DNA of 11,231 nt from Bradyrhizobium sp. (GCA_028290165.1 JAQGKJ010000026.1:1-11231); one strand, 5' to 3'; shown: positions 1-5,679, numbered from the stretch's first letter. Program-made: numbers and translations. Notes: a model not told the origin generated them from the letters alone.

Positions 1-125
1 GGATGACGGTTCGTGCGTTTCATCCGCCTATATACCGCCACCTAACGCAGCTGAATCTAGGGCGCAACTGGCCGACGATCAGCATCGGCTTGACGGCGCT
101 GTACCTATGGCCATGCAGCCTGGCG

Positions 126-362
126 TCACTCAGTCGGCGACAATTCCAGCAACTTCTTTTCCGCAGCGTCGTACACCTTGACCTGGAGCATCGGAAATTC
201 GGCTTTGAGATCCCTTGCCCTTTTCTGCGCCGCTTCAAACGTTGGAAATACCGTCTTCATCCGGCCATCGACTTGCAAGCCAAAGCCCTCGGTCATCACA
301 AGATCAGCGCGTGTGACGTTGCGGGGTTGCGGCTCGTCCGGTATCGTCAGAGGCTTCTTCAT
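126..362 (-). CDS. Small hypothetical protein (78 aa)
   Basis: I do not recognise a named family and assign no function. The start is well supported: AAGGAG lies five bases before the ATG on the minus strand. The protein is soluble, with no signal peptide or membrane segment. Residues 1-20 are charged and Pro-rich. The middle reads like a short beta hairpin (GFGLQVDGRMKTVF). Residues 42-56 form an amphipathic helix (FEAAQKRARDLKAEF), followed by a strand (LQVKVYDA). That order would suit a compact alpha/beta domain. It lies downstream of the minus-strand zinc-ribbon gene, but a possible terminator at 434-455 separates the two, so it is probably transcribed on its own. Confidence 0.7.
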   Translation of the reverse strand: MKKPLTIPDEPQPRNVTRADLVMTEGFGLQVDGRMKTVFPTFEAAQKRARDLKAEFPMLQVKVYDAAEKKLLELSPTE

Positions 363-433
363 GGCAACTCCTTGGGTTGCCCCCTCCCCATCTAATCACT
401 GCCGTCCTCGGCCTCTTCAGAATGGCCGGAGGT

Positions 434-455
434 TAAAATCACCACCGATGGTGAT
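434..455 (-). terminator. Possible weak intrinsic terminator after the 559-744 gene
   Basis: On the minus strand a perfect 7-bp stem (ATCACCA / TGGTGAT, positions 438-455) with a UCGG tetraloop is followed directly by TTT and then AACC. A second hairpin, with one G:T pair, lies just upstream at about 459-480 (GCCGCCA / TGGTGGC on the plus strand). The stem is short and the T-run is brief, so it could be a regulatory hairpin for the next gene (126-362) instead. Confidence 0.35.
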
Positions 456-558
456 GATGCCGCCAACCATAGTGGTGGCCGCGACCTCTGCCCAAACCAA
501 GTTCTCGGAGCTCTCAGAGTTCCATTAGGGTGCTGCCGGTTATTGCCAACTGAGGCGG

Positions 559-744
559 CTACTTCTTTGGCACTAACCAAGCCTCTGTCACGGTACTTTC
601 GATGATGTGCCGCTGAAGCCTTTTGCATTGTGGGCAAGTGTACGTTCGCAAGTCTTGGCCCAATGCGCTCGGCTCAATCGCCGTCAACTTCATTGGAGAA
701 CCGCAAGCCGTGCATTGCGGACCCTGGTTTTGTGTGTCGAGCAT
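559..744 (-). CDS. Tiny zinc-ribbon protein, paralogue A (61 aa)
   Basis: The protein carries two CxxC knuckles, CTAC near residue 11 and CPQC near residue 37, separated by about 22 residues that include PMKLTAIEP and DLRTYTC. This is a small treble-clef or zinc-ribbon pattern that probably binds one Zn through four Cys. It is clearly paralogous to the products of 5862-6041 (CSRCGKPMRLARIEP...LRSFECTKC), 1852-2205 and 1155-1385. I chose the ATG at 744 because AAAGGGAAG lies just upstream and because it sits 17 nt after the conserved leader, as in the other copies. A GTG at 777 in the same frame would lie inside the conserved leader box and is less likely. Function is unknown. Nucleic-acid or protein binding is possible but is not shown by the sequence. 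Confidence 0.72.
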   Translation of the reverse strand: MLDTQNQGPQCTACGSPMKLTAIEPSALGQDLRTYTCPQCKRLQRHIIESTVTEAWLVPKK

Positions 745-761
745 GCGCTTCCCTTTACGTG

Positions 762-868
762 GGCGGGAGCACAACACTCTCAGTCACCGATAAAAGCCGA
801 TGCGGAGCGGTGATGGGAGCAGCATGCTCTCCCAGGTTCCGGGGTTGCTGGTCAATATCGCTCACTTT
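762..868 (-). promoter_or_regulatory. Conserved 107-nt leader element, copy 1
   Basis: This is one of three related leaders. The 5' box (868-849) is identical over 20 nt to copy 3, and the 3' box (791-762) matches copy 3 at 28 of 30 positions. Possible hairpins are P1, CAGCA (850-846) with TGCTG (824-820), and P2, TCACCG (813-808) with CGGTGA (789-784). In P3, GCTCCC (770-765) can pair with GGGAAGC (753-747), which contains the Shine-Dalgarno sequence, leaving one bulged A. A competing hairpin, GGGAG / CTCCC around AGCATGCT, spans about 833-815. The start codon lies 17 nt after the element. A structured 5' UTR is an inference from the pairing pattern. Confidence 0.65.
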
Positions 869-1027
869 CCGAAACTTAATAAATCGAGCGACGAACAAAG
901 AAACGACCCAAGAGACGGGGCATCTCACCCGTGATCTCGCGGCGAGCGCACTTGGCGTCGAAACTGCCCCCAACTTTCTCAACCCTGCATCGGAACCCAG
1001 CCCGCTCGTGCAGGGCATTTTTGAGCC
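869..1027. other. Divergent intergenic core between leader copies 1 and 2
   Basis: These 159 nt separate two head-to-head leader elements and should contain the promoters for both arms. I found no convincing sigma-70-type or EcfG promoter here. The GGAAC at 992-996 has no CGTT at the right distance. No supported ORF is present. Confidence 0.5.
983..1022 (+). terminator. Terminator-like hairpin before leader copy 2
   Basis: A perfect 7-bp inverted repeat (CCCTGCA 983-989 and TGCAGGG 1009-1015) encloses a 19-nt loop and is followed by CATTTTT. The shape is terminator-like on the plus strand, but no plus-strand gene is seen just upstream. It may instead be a protein-binding site or part of the promoter region of the 1155 operon. 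Confidence 0.3.
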
Positions 1028-1136
1028 CGAGTGAGCAATATTGACCAGTATCCACACCGTGAAGGGCGCAAGCTACGTTATCATCGACCCGCCCGTGGCC
1101 GTTTCCGGCGACTGACGGTTCGGTACCGCTCCCACC
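1028..1136 (+). promoter_or_regulatory. Conserved leader element, copy 2 (diverged)
   Basis: The 5' box at 1028-1047 matches the other two copies at 17 of 20 positions, including the core GTGAGC-ATATTGACCA. The 3' box at 1105-1136 keeps GGCGACTGA and CGCTCCCACC. Total length is 109 nt against 107 nt in the others. P2 is kept with compensating changes: TCG-A-CC (1084-1089) opposite GGCGA (1107-1111). An inner GCC-CGT-GGC triloop (1091-1099) matches GCC-ATT-GGC in copy 3. P1 and the Shine-Dalgarno-pairing hairpin are weak or lost. The GTG start of the downstream gene lies 18 nt after the element. Confidence 0.55.
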
Positions 1137-1154
1137 ATTCAACGGAAAGTGTGC

Positions 1155-1385
1155 GTGCCCGATCCGCAAACGCCCACCCTGTCGACTCGCGCGACGGCGG
1201 GACCTTGTCCCAGATGCGAATCGCGCATGGCGGTTCAGTGCATTGCCGCAGCCCGTACCGGATTCGAGTACTGGACCCTGCGGTGGACTAAGTGCGGCCT
1301 TATTCATGAGGCGCAGGTAAGCGCCGACCCGATGAAGTCCGAAGCTGTCGGCTGGGCGCGTAGCGACCTGCGAGCGCCACAGTAA
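1155..1385 (+). CDS. Degenerate zinc-ribbon protein, paralogue B (76 aa)
   Basis: This belongs to the same small family as the 559-744 and 5862-6041 products. It keeps the first knuckle (CPRCESRM, about residues 17-24) and the spacing to the second. In the second knuckle the pattern E-C-T-K-C of the paralogue has become R-W-T-K-C, so one expected zinc ligand is Trp. A longer C-terminal tail follows (EAQVSADPMKSEAVGW). I chose the GTG at 1155 over the GTG at 1149 because GGAAAG ends five bases before it and because the leader-to-start distance then equals that of the other copies. It heads a plus-strand run; the next gene starts 10 nt after its stop. It may be a decaying copy or one that has lost metal binding. 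Confidence 0.6.
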   Translation: MPDPQTPTLSTRATAGPCPRCESRMAVQCIAAARTGFEYWTLRWTKCGLIHEAQVSADPMKSEAVGWARSDLRAPQ

Positions 1386-1395
1386 GGACGATAAC

Positions 1396-1602
1396 ATGAC
1401 AGAATTGACGCGCAACGATCTCGATATTCACGATTGGGCTGCCCGGGCATCCGAGGCTCTCACACAGGCAAAAAAGTTGCCGCCCGGATCGTTGCGATCC
1501 CAGGCCATCAAAAAAGCCGGACAACTTCGCGTCGCCGCAGACATGAAAAATCTGCTGATGTCGAAAGAGCCCAAACGGCGTCCAGAAAGGGACTTTGGCT
1601 GA
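1396..1602 (+). CDS. Small helical protein, stand-alone helical module (68 aa)
   Basis: No named family is recognised. The core, about residues 14-52, has the pattern ARASEALTQAKKLPPGSLR followed by SQAIKKAGQLRVAAD: two amphipathic helices joined by a PPG turn. The same pattern recurs in the next two genes, most closely in the C-terminal half of the 1852-2205 product (DALEEAQAMSPGARR, then ALKKAGVLRRTAD). The tail is very basic (KEPKRRPERDFG). The ATG is preceded by TAAGGA, which overlaps the stop region of the preceding zinc-ribbon gene, so the two are probably co-translated. The likely role is as partner of the zinc-ribbon protein, since the two modules are fused downstream. Confidence 0.65.
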   Translation: MTELTRNDLDIHDWAARASEALTQAKKLPPGSLRSQAIKKAGQLRVAADMKNLLMSKEPKRRPERDFG

Positions 1603-1648
1603 CGGCGATCCAAGACCATAGGACCCGTCTCAAACTCGGAGTCGCAAA

Positions 1649-1852
1649 TTGCCCCCCTCTGCCGATCTCAAGCCGACGTTCGATCCGCGTTACAGAATCT
1701 CGGACCTTGTCGAGAAACGGCGCGACGTTCTGCGTTTTGCCCGATCCCTTCCAAGGGGCCCGAGGCGGAATCAACTTCGACAGACCGCGGCGTTGCTTCG
1801 TACACTCTTTAAGAACAGGGGTTGGTTGGACGCCCACACGTTGGACGGTTGA
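1649..1852 (+). CDS. Small helical protein, diverged helical module (67 aa)
   Basis: This is a diverged copy of the helical module: RRDVLRFARSLPRGPRR then NQLRQTAALLRTLFK matches the helix-PxG-helix plan of its neighbours, at about residues 25-55. The only usable start is TTG at 1649, since a stop codon lies in frame at 1619-1621. GGAG at 1638-1641 is spaced suitably. Its TGA stop overlaps the ATG of the next gene (TGATG), which suggests translational coupling. A strongly basic composition (many Arg) is visible. The TTG start and divergence make this less certain than its neighbours, but the conserved module and coupling argue for a real gene. Confidence 0.5.
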   Translation: MPPSADLKPTFDPRYRISDLVEKRRDVLRFARSLPRGPRRNQLRQTAALLRTLFKNRGWLDAHTLDG

Positions 1853-2205
1853 TGCCGGAAACTTGTTCCTCGTCCCGTGATCCACTCATTGCCAGCCGGC
1901 GGCGGCGCTGCCCAAAATGCGATGCAAGGATGCGTCTGGCGCGCGTTGCGCGGGGGTCATCCAACTTCGATATCCGCACATTTGATTGCCCCAGGTGCGA
2001 TCACACCCACATCGTGACCGTCGCAACTGATCTAGTAAGCGACAGCCGCAGCCTGCACGCGAGAGCGATTGACGCGCTTGAGGAAGCCCAGGCGATGTCG
2101 CCCGGCGCGCGGCGAAACGACGCGCTGAAAAAAGCGGGGGTTCTCCGTAGAACTGCGGACAATCAGGGGGTAATCTTTGCGAAACGGGAAAAGCCCCGCA
2201 AGTGA
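1852..2205 (+). CDS. Zinc-ribbon / helical-module fusion protein (117 aa)
   Basis: Two modules are joined. Residues about 18-50 form a complete four-Cys zinc ribbon (CPKCDARMRLARVA...FDIRTFDCPRC), very close to the 5862-6041 product. Residues about 68-101 form the helical module (ARAIDALEEAQAMSPGARR, then ALKKAGVLRRTAD) seen alone in 1396-1602. The tail is basic (KREKPRK). I chose the ATG at 1852 because it overlaps the TGA of the preceding gene; an in-frame TTG at 1822 lies inside that gene. The fusion suggests that the separate proteins of 1155-1385 and 1396-1602 act together. The biochemical function is unknown. Confidence 0.68.
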   Translation: MPETCSSSRDPLIASRRRRCPKCDARMRLARVARGSSNFDIRTFDCPRCDHTHIVTVATDLVSDSRSLHARAIDALEEAQAMSPGARRNDALKKAGVLRRTADNQGVIFAKREKPRK

Positions 2206-2249
2206 TGACCTGATGGAGCAGCAGCTCGCCGCTTAGTGCGAAAGTAGGC

Positions 2250-2267
2250 TTGGCGCTTTGCCGCCAA
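2250..2267. promoter_or_regulatory. Hairpin upstream of the Crp/Fnr gene
   Basis: TTGGCG (2250-2255) and CGCCAA (2262-2267) form a perfect 6-bp inverted repeat with a 6-nt loop, 39 nt before the regulator start. No T-run follows. It could be an operator or a weak terminator for the upstream operon. Confidence 0.25.
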
Positions 2268-2306
2268 CCAAAGTCGATCAACTTCGTCGAGCCAAAGGAG
2301 GCTCCC

Positions 2307-2984
2307 ATGGGTAAGCCAACCAGGGACATGTTCGACCCCAAGATCTTTCTCGCCAAGGTGGGCGCGGGGAAAACGATCCTCGAACTTCGCAAAAACCAGC
2401 ACGTGTTCGAGCAAGGCGAAGTCGCGGACACGGTTTTTTACATTCAAAGGGGCAAGGTCAAGCTTACAGTCGTGTCTGAGCAGGGCAAGGAAGCGGTCGT
2501 CGCAATTCTAGAGCCCGGCCAGTTCTTTGGCGAAGGATGCATGAATGGCCATCCGTTACGCATCGCGACGACAACCGCGATCGAGGATTGCGTCATCACG
2601 TCGATCACGAAAGACGCGATGATCGCGGCTATTCATGATCAGCCGAGATTTTCGGAGCTATTCATGACCTATCTCCTGACCCGGAACAGCCGGATTGAGG
2701 AGGATCTGATCGATCAGCTCTTCAATTCGAGTGAGCGGCGGCTTGCACGGCTGCTTTTGCTGCTCGCGAATTTCGGCAAGGAAAGCAGCCCGCAGCCGAT
2801 CAATCCGCATATCAGTCAAGAAACGCTGGCGGAGATGGTCGGCACCACTCGATCCCGAGTAAGCCATTTCATGAACAAATTTCGCAAGCTGGGCCTGATC
2901 AGCTACAACGGGAAAATCGAGGTCCACAATTCGCTGTTAAGTGCGGTTTTGCATGAGAAGCCCGTCGTAAGAGAGCGTGACTAG
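2307..2984 (+). CDS. Crp/Fnr-family transcriptional regulator (225 aa)
   Basis: The protein is a DNA-binding regulator with the usual two-domain plan. Residues about 14-115 form the cyclic-nucleotide-binding-type beta barrel (VFEQGEVADTVFYIQRGKVKL, then GQFFGE at 71-76). A long dimer helix spans about 116-150. A winged helix-turn-helix lies at about 165-210 (ISQETLAEMVGTTRSRVSHFM is the recognition region). GE (75-76) and Arg85 resemble the phosphate-binding cassette, but the Ser after Arg in Crp is Ile here, so cAMP binding is unproven. No FNR-type N-terminal Cys cluster is present. The ATG at 2307 follows a near-perfect AAAGGAGG; an upstream in-frame start at 2250 would overlap a hairpin and lacks a ribosome site. 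The effector and targets are not evident. Confidence 0.92.
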   Translation: MGKPTRDMFDPKIFLAKVGAGKTILELRKNQHVFEQGEVADTVFYIQRGKVKLTVVSEQGKEAVVAILEPGQFFGEGCMNGHPLRIATTTAIEDCVITSITKDAMIAAIHDQPRFSELFMTYLLTRNSRIEEDLIDQLFNSSERRLARLLLLLANFGKESSPQPINPHISQETLAEMVGTTRSRVSHFMNKFRKLGLISYNGKIEVHNSLLSAVLHEKPVVRERD

Positions 2985-3002
2985 AAACAAGATCACAAGA
3001 AA

Positions 3003-3040
3003 ACGGCCCCAGCGCGGGCGGGGGTACATGCAGGGGCCGT
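3003..3040 (+). terminator. Likely terminator after the Crp/Fnr gene
   Basis: A perfect 8-bp stem (ACGGCCCC 3003-3010, GGGGCCGT 3033-3040) starts 18 nt after the regulator stop. It is preceded by AAAA and followed by CATTTC rather than a clean T-run. The 22-nt loop is long for an intrinsic terminator, so efficiency is uncertain. Confidence 0.45.
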
Positions 3041-3213
3041 CATTTCATCATCGTTAGATTGCATGGGCGTTGCCTGGCATCAAAACTGATCCCCAGCAGC
3101 GCGCCGGTTAGAGTTGTTCAAAAAGCATCAAGTTGCTTGCTCCCGGATCTATAACGATCAGGAAATAGCTTGGCTCGCACTGAGGTGACCTTACTTCGGG
3201 CGCGGCGAACGCG

Positions 3214-3519
3214 TTACCATCGCCGACCCCAGCCGCCGCTCCATCTGCTTCCCCATCCGCCACCCCCTCGAAAAAGCCGCACGATGAGGAGGAGCAAGAT
3301 CGCACCAACAGTGGCGTTGACGATTGCACTGACCATTCCGGTACCGAGATGGATGCCCAACTGGGGCAACAACCAACTTCCGATAAAGGCACCCAAAATC
3401 CCGACAATGAGATCGCCAACGATCCCAAAACCAGTCCCTCGCACGATTTGACCGGCCAGCCAACCTGCAACGAGACCAACGAACAATATAACCAACAGGC
3501 TTTCGCTCGACATATTCAT
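3214..3519 (-). CDS. GlsB/YeaQ/YmgE-family membrane protein (101 aa)
   Basis: This is a small inner-membrane protein of the transglycosylase-associated (GlsB/YeaQ/YmgE) family, usually tied to envelope or general stress in other bacteria. Three hydrophobic segments are visible at about residues 7-24, 31-52 and 59-82. The family hallmarks GWLAGQIVRGTGFGIVGD and GILGAFIGSWLL are present. The tail (RGGGGWGSRWSGGWGRRW) is rich in Gly, Trp and Arg and extends the typical 80-85-residue length. The ATG at 3519 follows GAGG and overlaps the TGA of the preceding gene (ATGA), so translation is probably coupled to it. A second ATG two codons later is too far from the ribosome site. No enzyme activity is implied by the sequence. 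Confidence 0.9.
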   Translation of the reverse strand: MNMSSESLLVILFVGLVAGWLAGQIVRGTGFGIVGDLIVGILGAFIGSWLLPQLGIHLGTGMVSAIVNATVGAILLLLIVRLFRGGGGWGSRWSGGWGRRW

Positions 3520-3797
3520 TGTGCCACCTCGGCATTTTGCTTGATATGCAACATAACAGGCTGATTTGCTGCGGGCTGTGCCAGTTTGATCGGTTTACTG
3601 CGGTTTCGCTTCTGGCGCGAAACACGGCCGACGCCGTCGGTCAACGCGATCTGTTCGACCAGCATCGTCATGTGTCGTGGCAATCCGTTGGGCGCACCTG
3701 TCAGGCTGGTACGCAGCCGGTCGCCTACTTCCTCGCAGATGGCGGCACTGGAAACGTGGTCGATTTGAATATCACTCCGAACAGCTGGGCTGGTCAT
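3516..3797 (-). CDS. Hypothetical protein coupled to the GlsB-like gene (93 aa)
   Basis: I do not recognise the family. The N-terminal half, about residues 15-55, looks helical (AAICEEVGDRLRTSL, then RHMTMLVEQIALTD). The region after residue 58 is basic and low in order (RQKRNRSKPIKLAQPAANQP). There is no signal peptide or membrane segment. The start at 3797 is supported by CGGAGAA seven bases upstream; the open frame continues further back without a ribosome site. It starts 13 nt after the stop of the 81-residue secreted protein and overlaps the GlsB-like gene by four bases, forming a three-gene unit. A loose likeness to small NepR-type regulators was considered, but their usual EPVP segment is absent. 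Confidence 0.65.
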   Translation of the reverse strand: MTSPAVRSDIQIDHVSSAAICEEVGDRLRTSLTGAPNGLPRHMTMLVEQIALTDGVGRVSRQKRNRSKPIKLAQPAANQPVMLHIKQNAEVAQ

Positions 3798-3810
3798 GAA
3801 AATTCTCCGG

Positions 3811-4056
3811 CTAGCCGCGGTCGGCGCTGACAAAGCGAGCCTCAAGCGTCGCGCCATTACCGTGCAGGCATGAGGCACTGAAGTTGGGCCAGGTCTGCGT
3901 TGTACAGCCGCGATCGACGCTATGGATAACGAGCCGGTTGCTCTTCTGGAGGGCGACCGGCCCTTCAGCTTCGACTTCCGGGGCAAATCCGGGGAGTATC
4001 AACAAGGCGACTGCAATGAAGGCGGTAATTGCGATGGCTGAGAGCGTTTTGATCAT
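3811..4056 (-). CDS. Small secreted protein (81 aa)
   Basis: An N-terminal signal peptide is clear: MIKT followed by a hydrophobic stretch (about residues 5-23) and a likely cleavage after the VEA near residue 30. The mature part is about 50 residues and holds two Cys (C50 in RGCTTQTWPNF and C63 in SASCLHGNG) that could form a disulfide in the periplasm. The motif CTTQTWPNFSASCL resembles a type of small rhizobial exported protein I have seen described only as hypothetical; no function is known to me. GGGGA lies before the ATG. It leads the unit 4056-3214. A GGAAC at 4103-4099 on this strand might mark its promoter, but the matching -10 is poor. Confidence 0.75.
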   Translation of the reverse strand: MIKTLSAIAITAFIAVALLILPGFAPEVEAEGPVALQKSNRLVIHSVDRGCTTQTWPNFSASCLHGNGATLEARFVSADRG

Positions 4057-4162
4057 TTAATCCCCGATTCACAGGGACAAGTGGACCGAAGGCCGATTGT
4101 TCCGGCGTTGCTTGGGTTATTTCCCCTGGCGCTCGCAGGGCCGCGCCCTGCTCAAGCCATAA

Positions 4163-4192
4163 AAAAGGCCGCGGATTTCTCCACGGCCTTTT
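4163..4192 (-). terminator. Intrinsic terminator of the 4211-4513 gene
   Basis: A perfect 9-bp stem (AAAAGGCCG / CGGCCTTTT) with a 12-nt loop starts 18 nt after the minus-strand stop codon. Read on the minus strand it ends in TTTTTT, a classic intrinsic terminator. On the plus strand it ends in TTTT and may work weakly in that direction too. Confidence 0.85.
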
Positions 4193-4210
4193 GCATATCA
4201 GCTTCTATTT

Positions 4211-4513
4211 TCAAAAGCGGCCGACGCCCACGCTCACGCCGGGAACGCTGATGCCAATACCGCCGCGTTCTTCATAACCACGGTGATCGTAGTACCGCTC
4301 GCGAGGCGCGTCGTAACCGTAGGAGTCGCGGATGATGACGCGTCGGTCATCGCGTTGACGCCAGCAACGGCCGTTCTCGTCGCATACCATGCGGACGTTC
4401 TGGATGTTGCTGTCGTGAGCCGCCGATAGACCGGCAGTGAGCGGTGCAGCAGTGGCGGCGGTTGCGAAGAGCGCACTTGCGCCAACTGCAAAAGAGATTG
4501 CTAGCTTGTTCAT
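4211..4513 (-). CDS. Small exported protein under an EcfG promoter (100 aa)
   Basis: The signal peptide MNKLAISFAVGASALFATAA has a likely cleavage in ATAA/PL near residues 22-23. The mature part has two close Cys (VCDENGRCW), an acidic/basic Tyr-rich segment (YGYDAPRERYYDHRGYEERG) and a Gly/Val-rich end (GIGISVPGVSVGVGRF). This composition is common in small rhizobial exported proteins of unknown role. The ATG at 4513 follows TTGGAGAA; the in-frame TTG at 4525 is part of that ribosome site. A consensus EcfG promoter lies about 90 nt upstream and a strong terminator follows, so this is a single-gene stress unit. The function is unknown; an envelope role is an inference. Confidence 0.8.
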   Translation of the reverse strand: MNKLAISFAVGASALFATAATAAPLTAGLSAAHDSNIQNVRMVCDENGRCWRQRDDRRVIIRDSYGYDAPRERYYDHRGYEERGGIGISVPGVSVGVGRF

Positions 4514-4602
4514 GATGTTCTCCAAGCGGGGTGTGTCGAAGCTTCAACAGCCTGCTGATGATGGCTGCCAGGCGATCCCGCCGCGTTCGGGGATCAGTTC
4601 AC

Positions 4603-4627
4603 AACGGCCCCAGCGACAAAGCGTTCC
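4603..4627 (-). promoter_or_regulatory. EcfG-type stress promoter for the 4211-4513 gene
   Basis: On the minus strand GGAAC (4627-4623), exactly 16 nt, then CGTT (4606-4603) matches the known EcfG (general stress sigma factor) consensus GGAAC-N16/17-CGTT. It lies about 90 nt before the start codon. Confidence 0.75.
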
Positions 4628-4774
4628 CGCCAAATGCAACTTATATTTGAAACAGACCGGGTTTCGTGGCGTGCACATGGTTAAAGGCTTCGGCGACAGC
4701 CGTTTGTCATCCCCATTTCATGGGCGTTAACTCGCGTACATCTTCCGATCAAAGAAACAATCAAAGATAGAATC

Positions 4775-4799
4775 GGAACTTTAAGCCGTCGGGGCCGTT
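4775..4799 (+). promoter_or_regulatory. EcfG-type stress promoter for the DUF1236 gene
   Basis: GGAAC (4775-4779), exactly 16 nt, then CGTT (4796-4799) fits the EcfG consensus. It lies about 59 nt before the DUF1236 start. Its spacer ends in GGGGC before CGTT, as does the divergent promoter at 4603-4627. The rest of the 344-nt gap between the two genes shows no supported ORF. Confidence 0.78.
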
Positions 4800-4837
4800 C
4801 CGCTCTCTGTCCGACGTTCGTCGGCATGGATTCAAAT

Positions 4838-4861
4838 ATGAATTGGAAAAAAGTCAGATGA
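4838..4861 (+). CDS. Possible 7-codon upstream ORF (MNWKKVR)
   Basis: An ATG at 4838 opens a 7-codon frame whose TGA overlaps the ATG of the DUF1236 gene (ATGA). No clear ribosome site is seen before it, so it may be chance. If translated it would couple to the DUF1236 gene. Confidence 0.2.
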   Translation: MNWKKVR

Positions 4862-5613
4862 GAAAAACGTTGATGGTTTCCGTGGCCGTTGCGGCGCTGT
4901 TCGCCGCGACCGGGCTTGCGACCGCTCAAGGTGTCAATCAGGGCGGCGTGAAGGAGTCTCCGGCAGCTGCTTCGCCGAAGGGTGACACCGCGGCACCGAT
5001 GAATGCACCCGCAGCAAAGGGAGCGGAGAGCGCAGCACCTGGCGCTGCGTCGAAAGAAGGGACACCGCAGCACGCGCAGAGCAAGCCGGATGCAAAAACG
5101 ACCGGCGAGATGAAGCCTGACAGCAAGTCAAAGGCGTCGGATTCAACCGCTCCGACCACCACTTCGAAGGACATGAAGAGTCCGACCGCCGAAACCAAGT
5201 CGACTTCCGAAGGCAAGACGGCCGGCGAGATGAAAGCCGACGGCAAAGCGAAAGCGTCCGATTCGACGACCACCTCGAAGGACCTGAAGACCCCGACCGC
5301 CGAGACCAAACCTTCGGCTTTTGACAGCAAGACGACCGGCAGTGCCGCAACCTCGGCGACAGCAGCACCTTCTGTCGAGAAACGCGGCCAAATCGCCACG
5401 GCGATCAAGCAAGAGAAGGTCGAGGAAACCACCGTGAACTTCAATGTCTCGGTCGGTACGGCAGTCCCGAACAGCGTCCGCTATTATCCGCTGCCGTCAC
5501 ATATCGTCGAAATCTATCCGGAATGGCGTGGATATGATTTCATCCTCGTGCACGGCAGGTACGTCATCCTTCGCCCGCACACTCACGAGATCGTCTACAT
5601 CATCGAAGGTTGA
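4858..5613 (+). CDS. Exported DUF1236-domain protein with tandem repeats (251 aa)
   Basis: This is a secreted or periplasmic protein. The signal peptide MRKTLMVSVAVAALFAATGL has a likely cleavage near residue 24 (ATAQ). Residues 25-175 are low in complexity and rich in Ala, Lys, Ser, Thr and Glu, and include two tandem repeats (residues 80-119 and 120-152). Residues about 195-250 form the DUF1236 fold: RYYPLPSHIVEIYPEWRGY, then ILVHGRYVILRPHTHEIVYII. DUF1236 proteins have no established enzymatic role; envelope association is likely. The ATG at 4858 is the first that gives a proper signal peptide; TTGGAAAAAAG upstream is a modest ribosome site. It has its own EcfG promoter and a strong terminator, so it is a single-gene stress unit. 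The linker length may vary between strains because of the repeats. Confidence 0.85.
   Translation: MRKTLMVSVAVAALFAATGLATAQGVNQGGVKESPAAASPKGDTAAPMNAPAAKGAESAAPGAASKEGTPQHAQSKPDAKTTGEMKPDSKSKASDSTAPTTTSKDMKSPTAETKSTSEGKTAGEMKADGKAKASDSTTTSKDLKTPTAETKPSAFDSKTTGSAATSATAAPSVEKRGQIATAIKQEKVEETTVNFNVSVGTAVPNSVRYYPLPSHIVEIYPEWRGYDFILVHGRYVILRPHTHEIVYIIEG
5095..5313 (+). repeat. In-frame tandem repeat within the DUF1236 gene
   Basis: Two direct repeats of about 120 and 99 nt encode matching units. Unit 1 reads KTTGEMKPDSKSKASDS...TSKDMKSPTAETK and unit 2 KTAGEMKADGKAKASDS...TSKDLKTPTAETK. Unit 1 has an extra TAP near its middle and a longer end. The match at DNA level is clear but imperfect, so this is an old duplication. 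Confidence 0.75.
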
Positions 5614-5647
5614 ACGAATCCGCCAAGCGAACTGCAAACGAACCAGA

Positions 5648-5679
5648 AAGGGCGGCTTTAACAGCCGCCCTTCTTTTTT
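5648..5679 (+). terminator. Strong intrinsic terminator of the DUF1236 gene
   Basis: A perfect 10-bp stem (AAGGGCGGCT / AGCCGCCCTT) with a 5-nt loop (TTAAC) is followed by C and six T. It starts 35 nt after the stop codon. Confidence 0.93.

Noticed and set aside
3..395. 130-residue plus-strand frame at the left edge
   Set aside because: It lies antisense to the 126-362 gene, which has a strong ribosome site, and shows no domain features.
497..521. GGAAC-N16-ACTT on the minus strand upstream of 126-362, as an EcfG promoter
   Set aside because: The -10 differs from CGTT at two of four positions. A similar weak site lies at 4079-4103 upstream of the 81-residue secreted gene; both are too poor to call.
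392..637. 81-residue minus-strand frame between the first two genes
   Set aside because: It overlaps the zinc-ribbon gene in another frame, runs through the hairpins at 438-480 and has no recognisable features.
3170..3451. 93-residue plus-strand frame opposite the GlsB-like gene
   Set aside because: Pro/Arg-rich shadow of a well-supported membrane protein gene on the other strand, with no ribosome site.
3516..3797. 93-residue protein as a NepR-type anti-sigma factor
   Set aside because: Size and helical content are loosely similar, but the typical EPVP segment is absent and no phyR or ecfG gene lies beside it.
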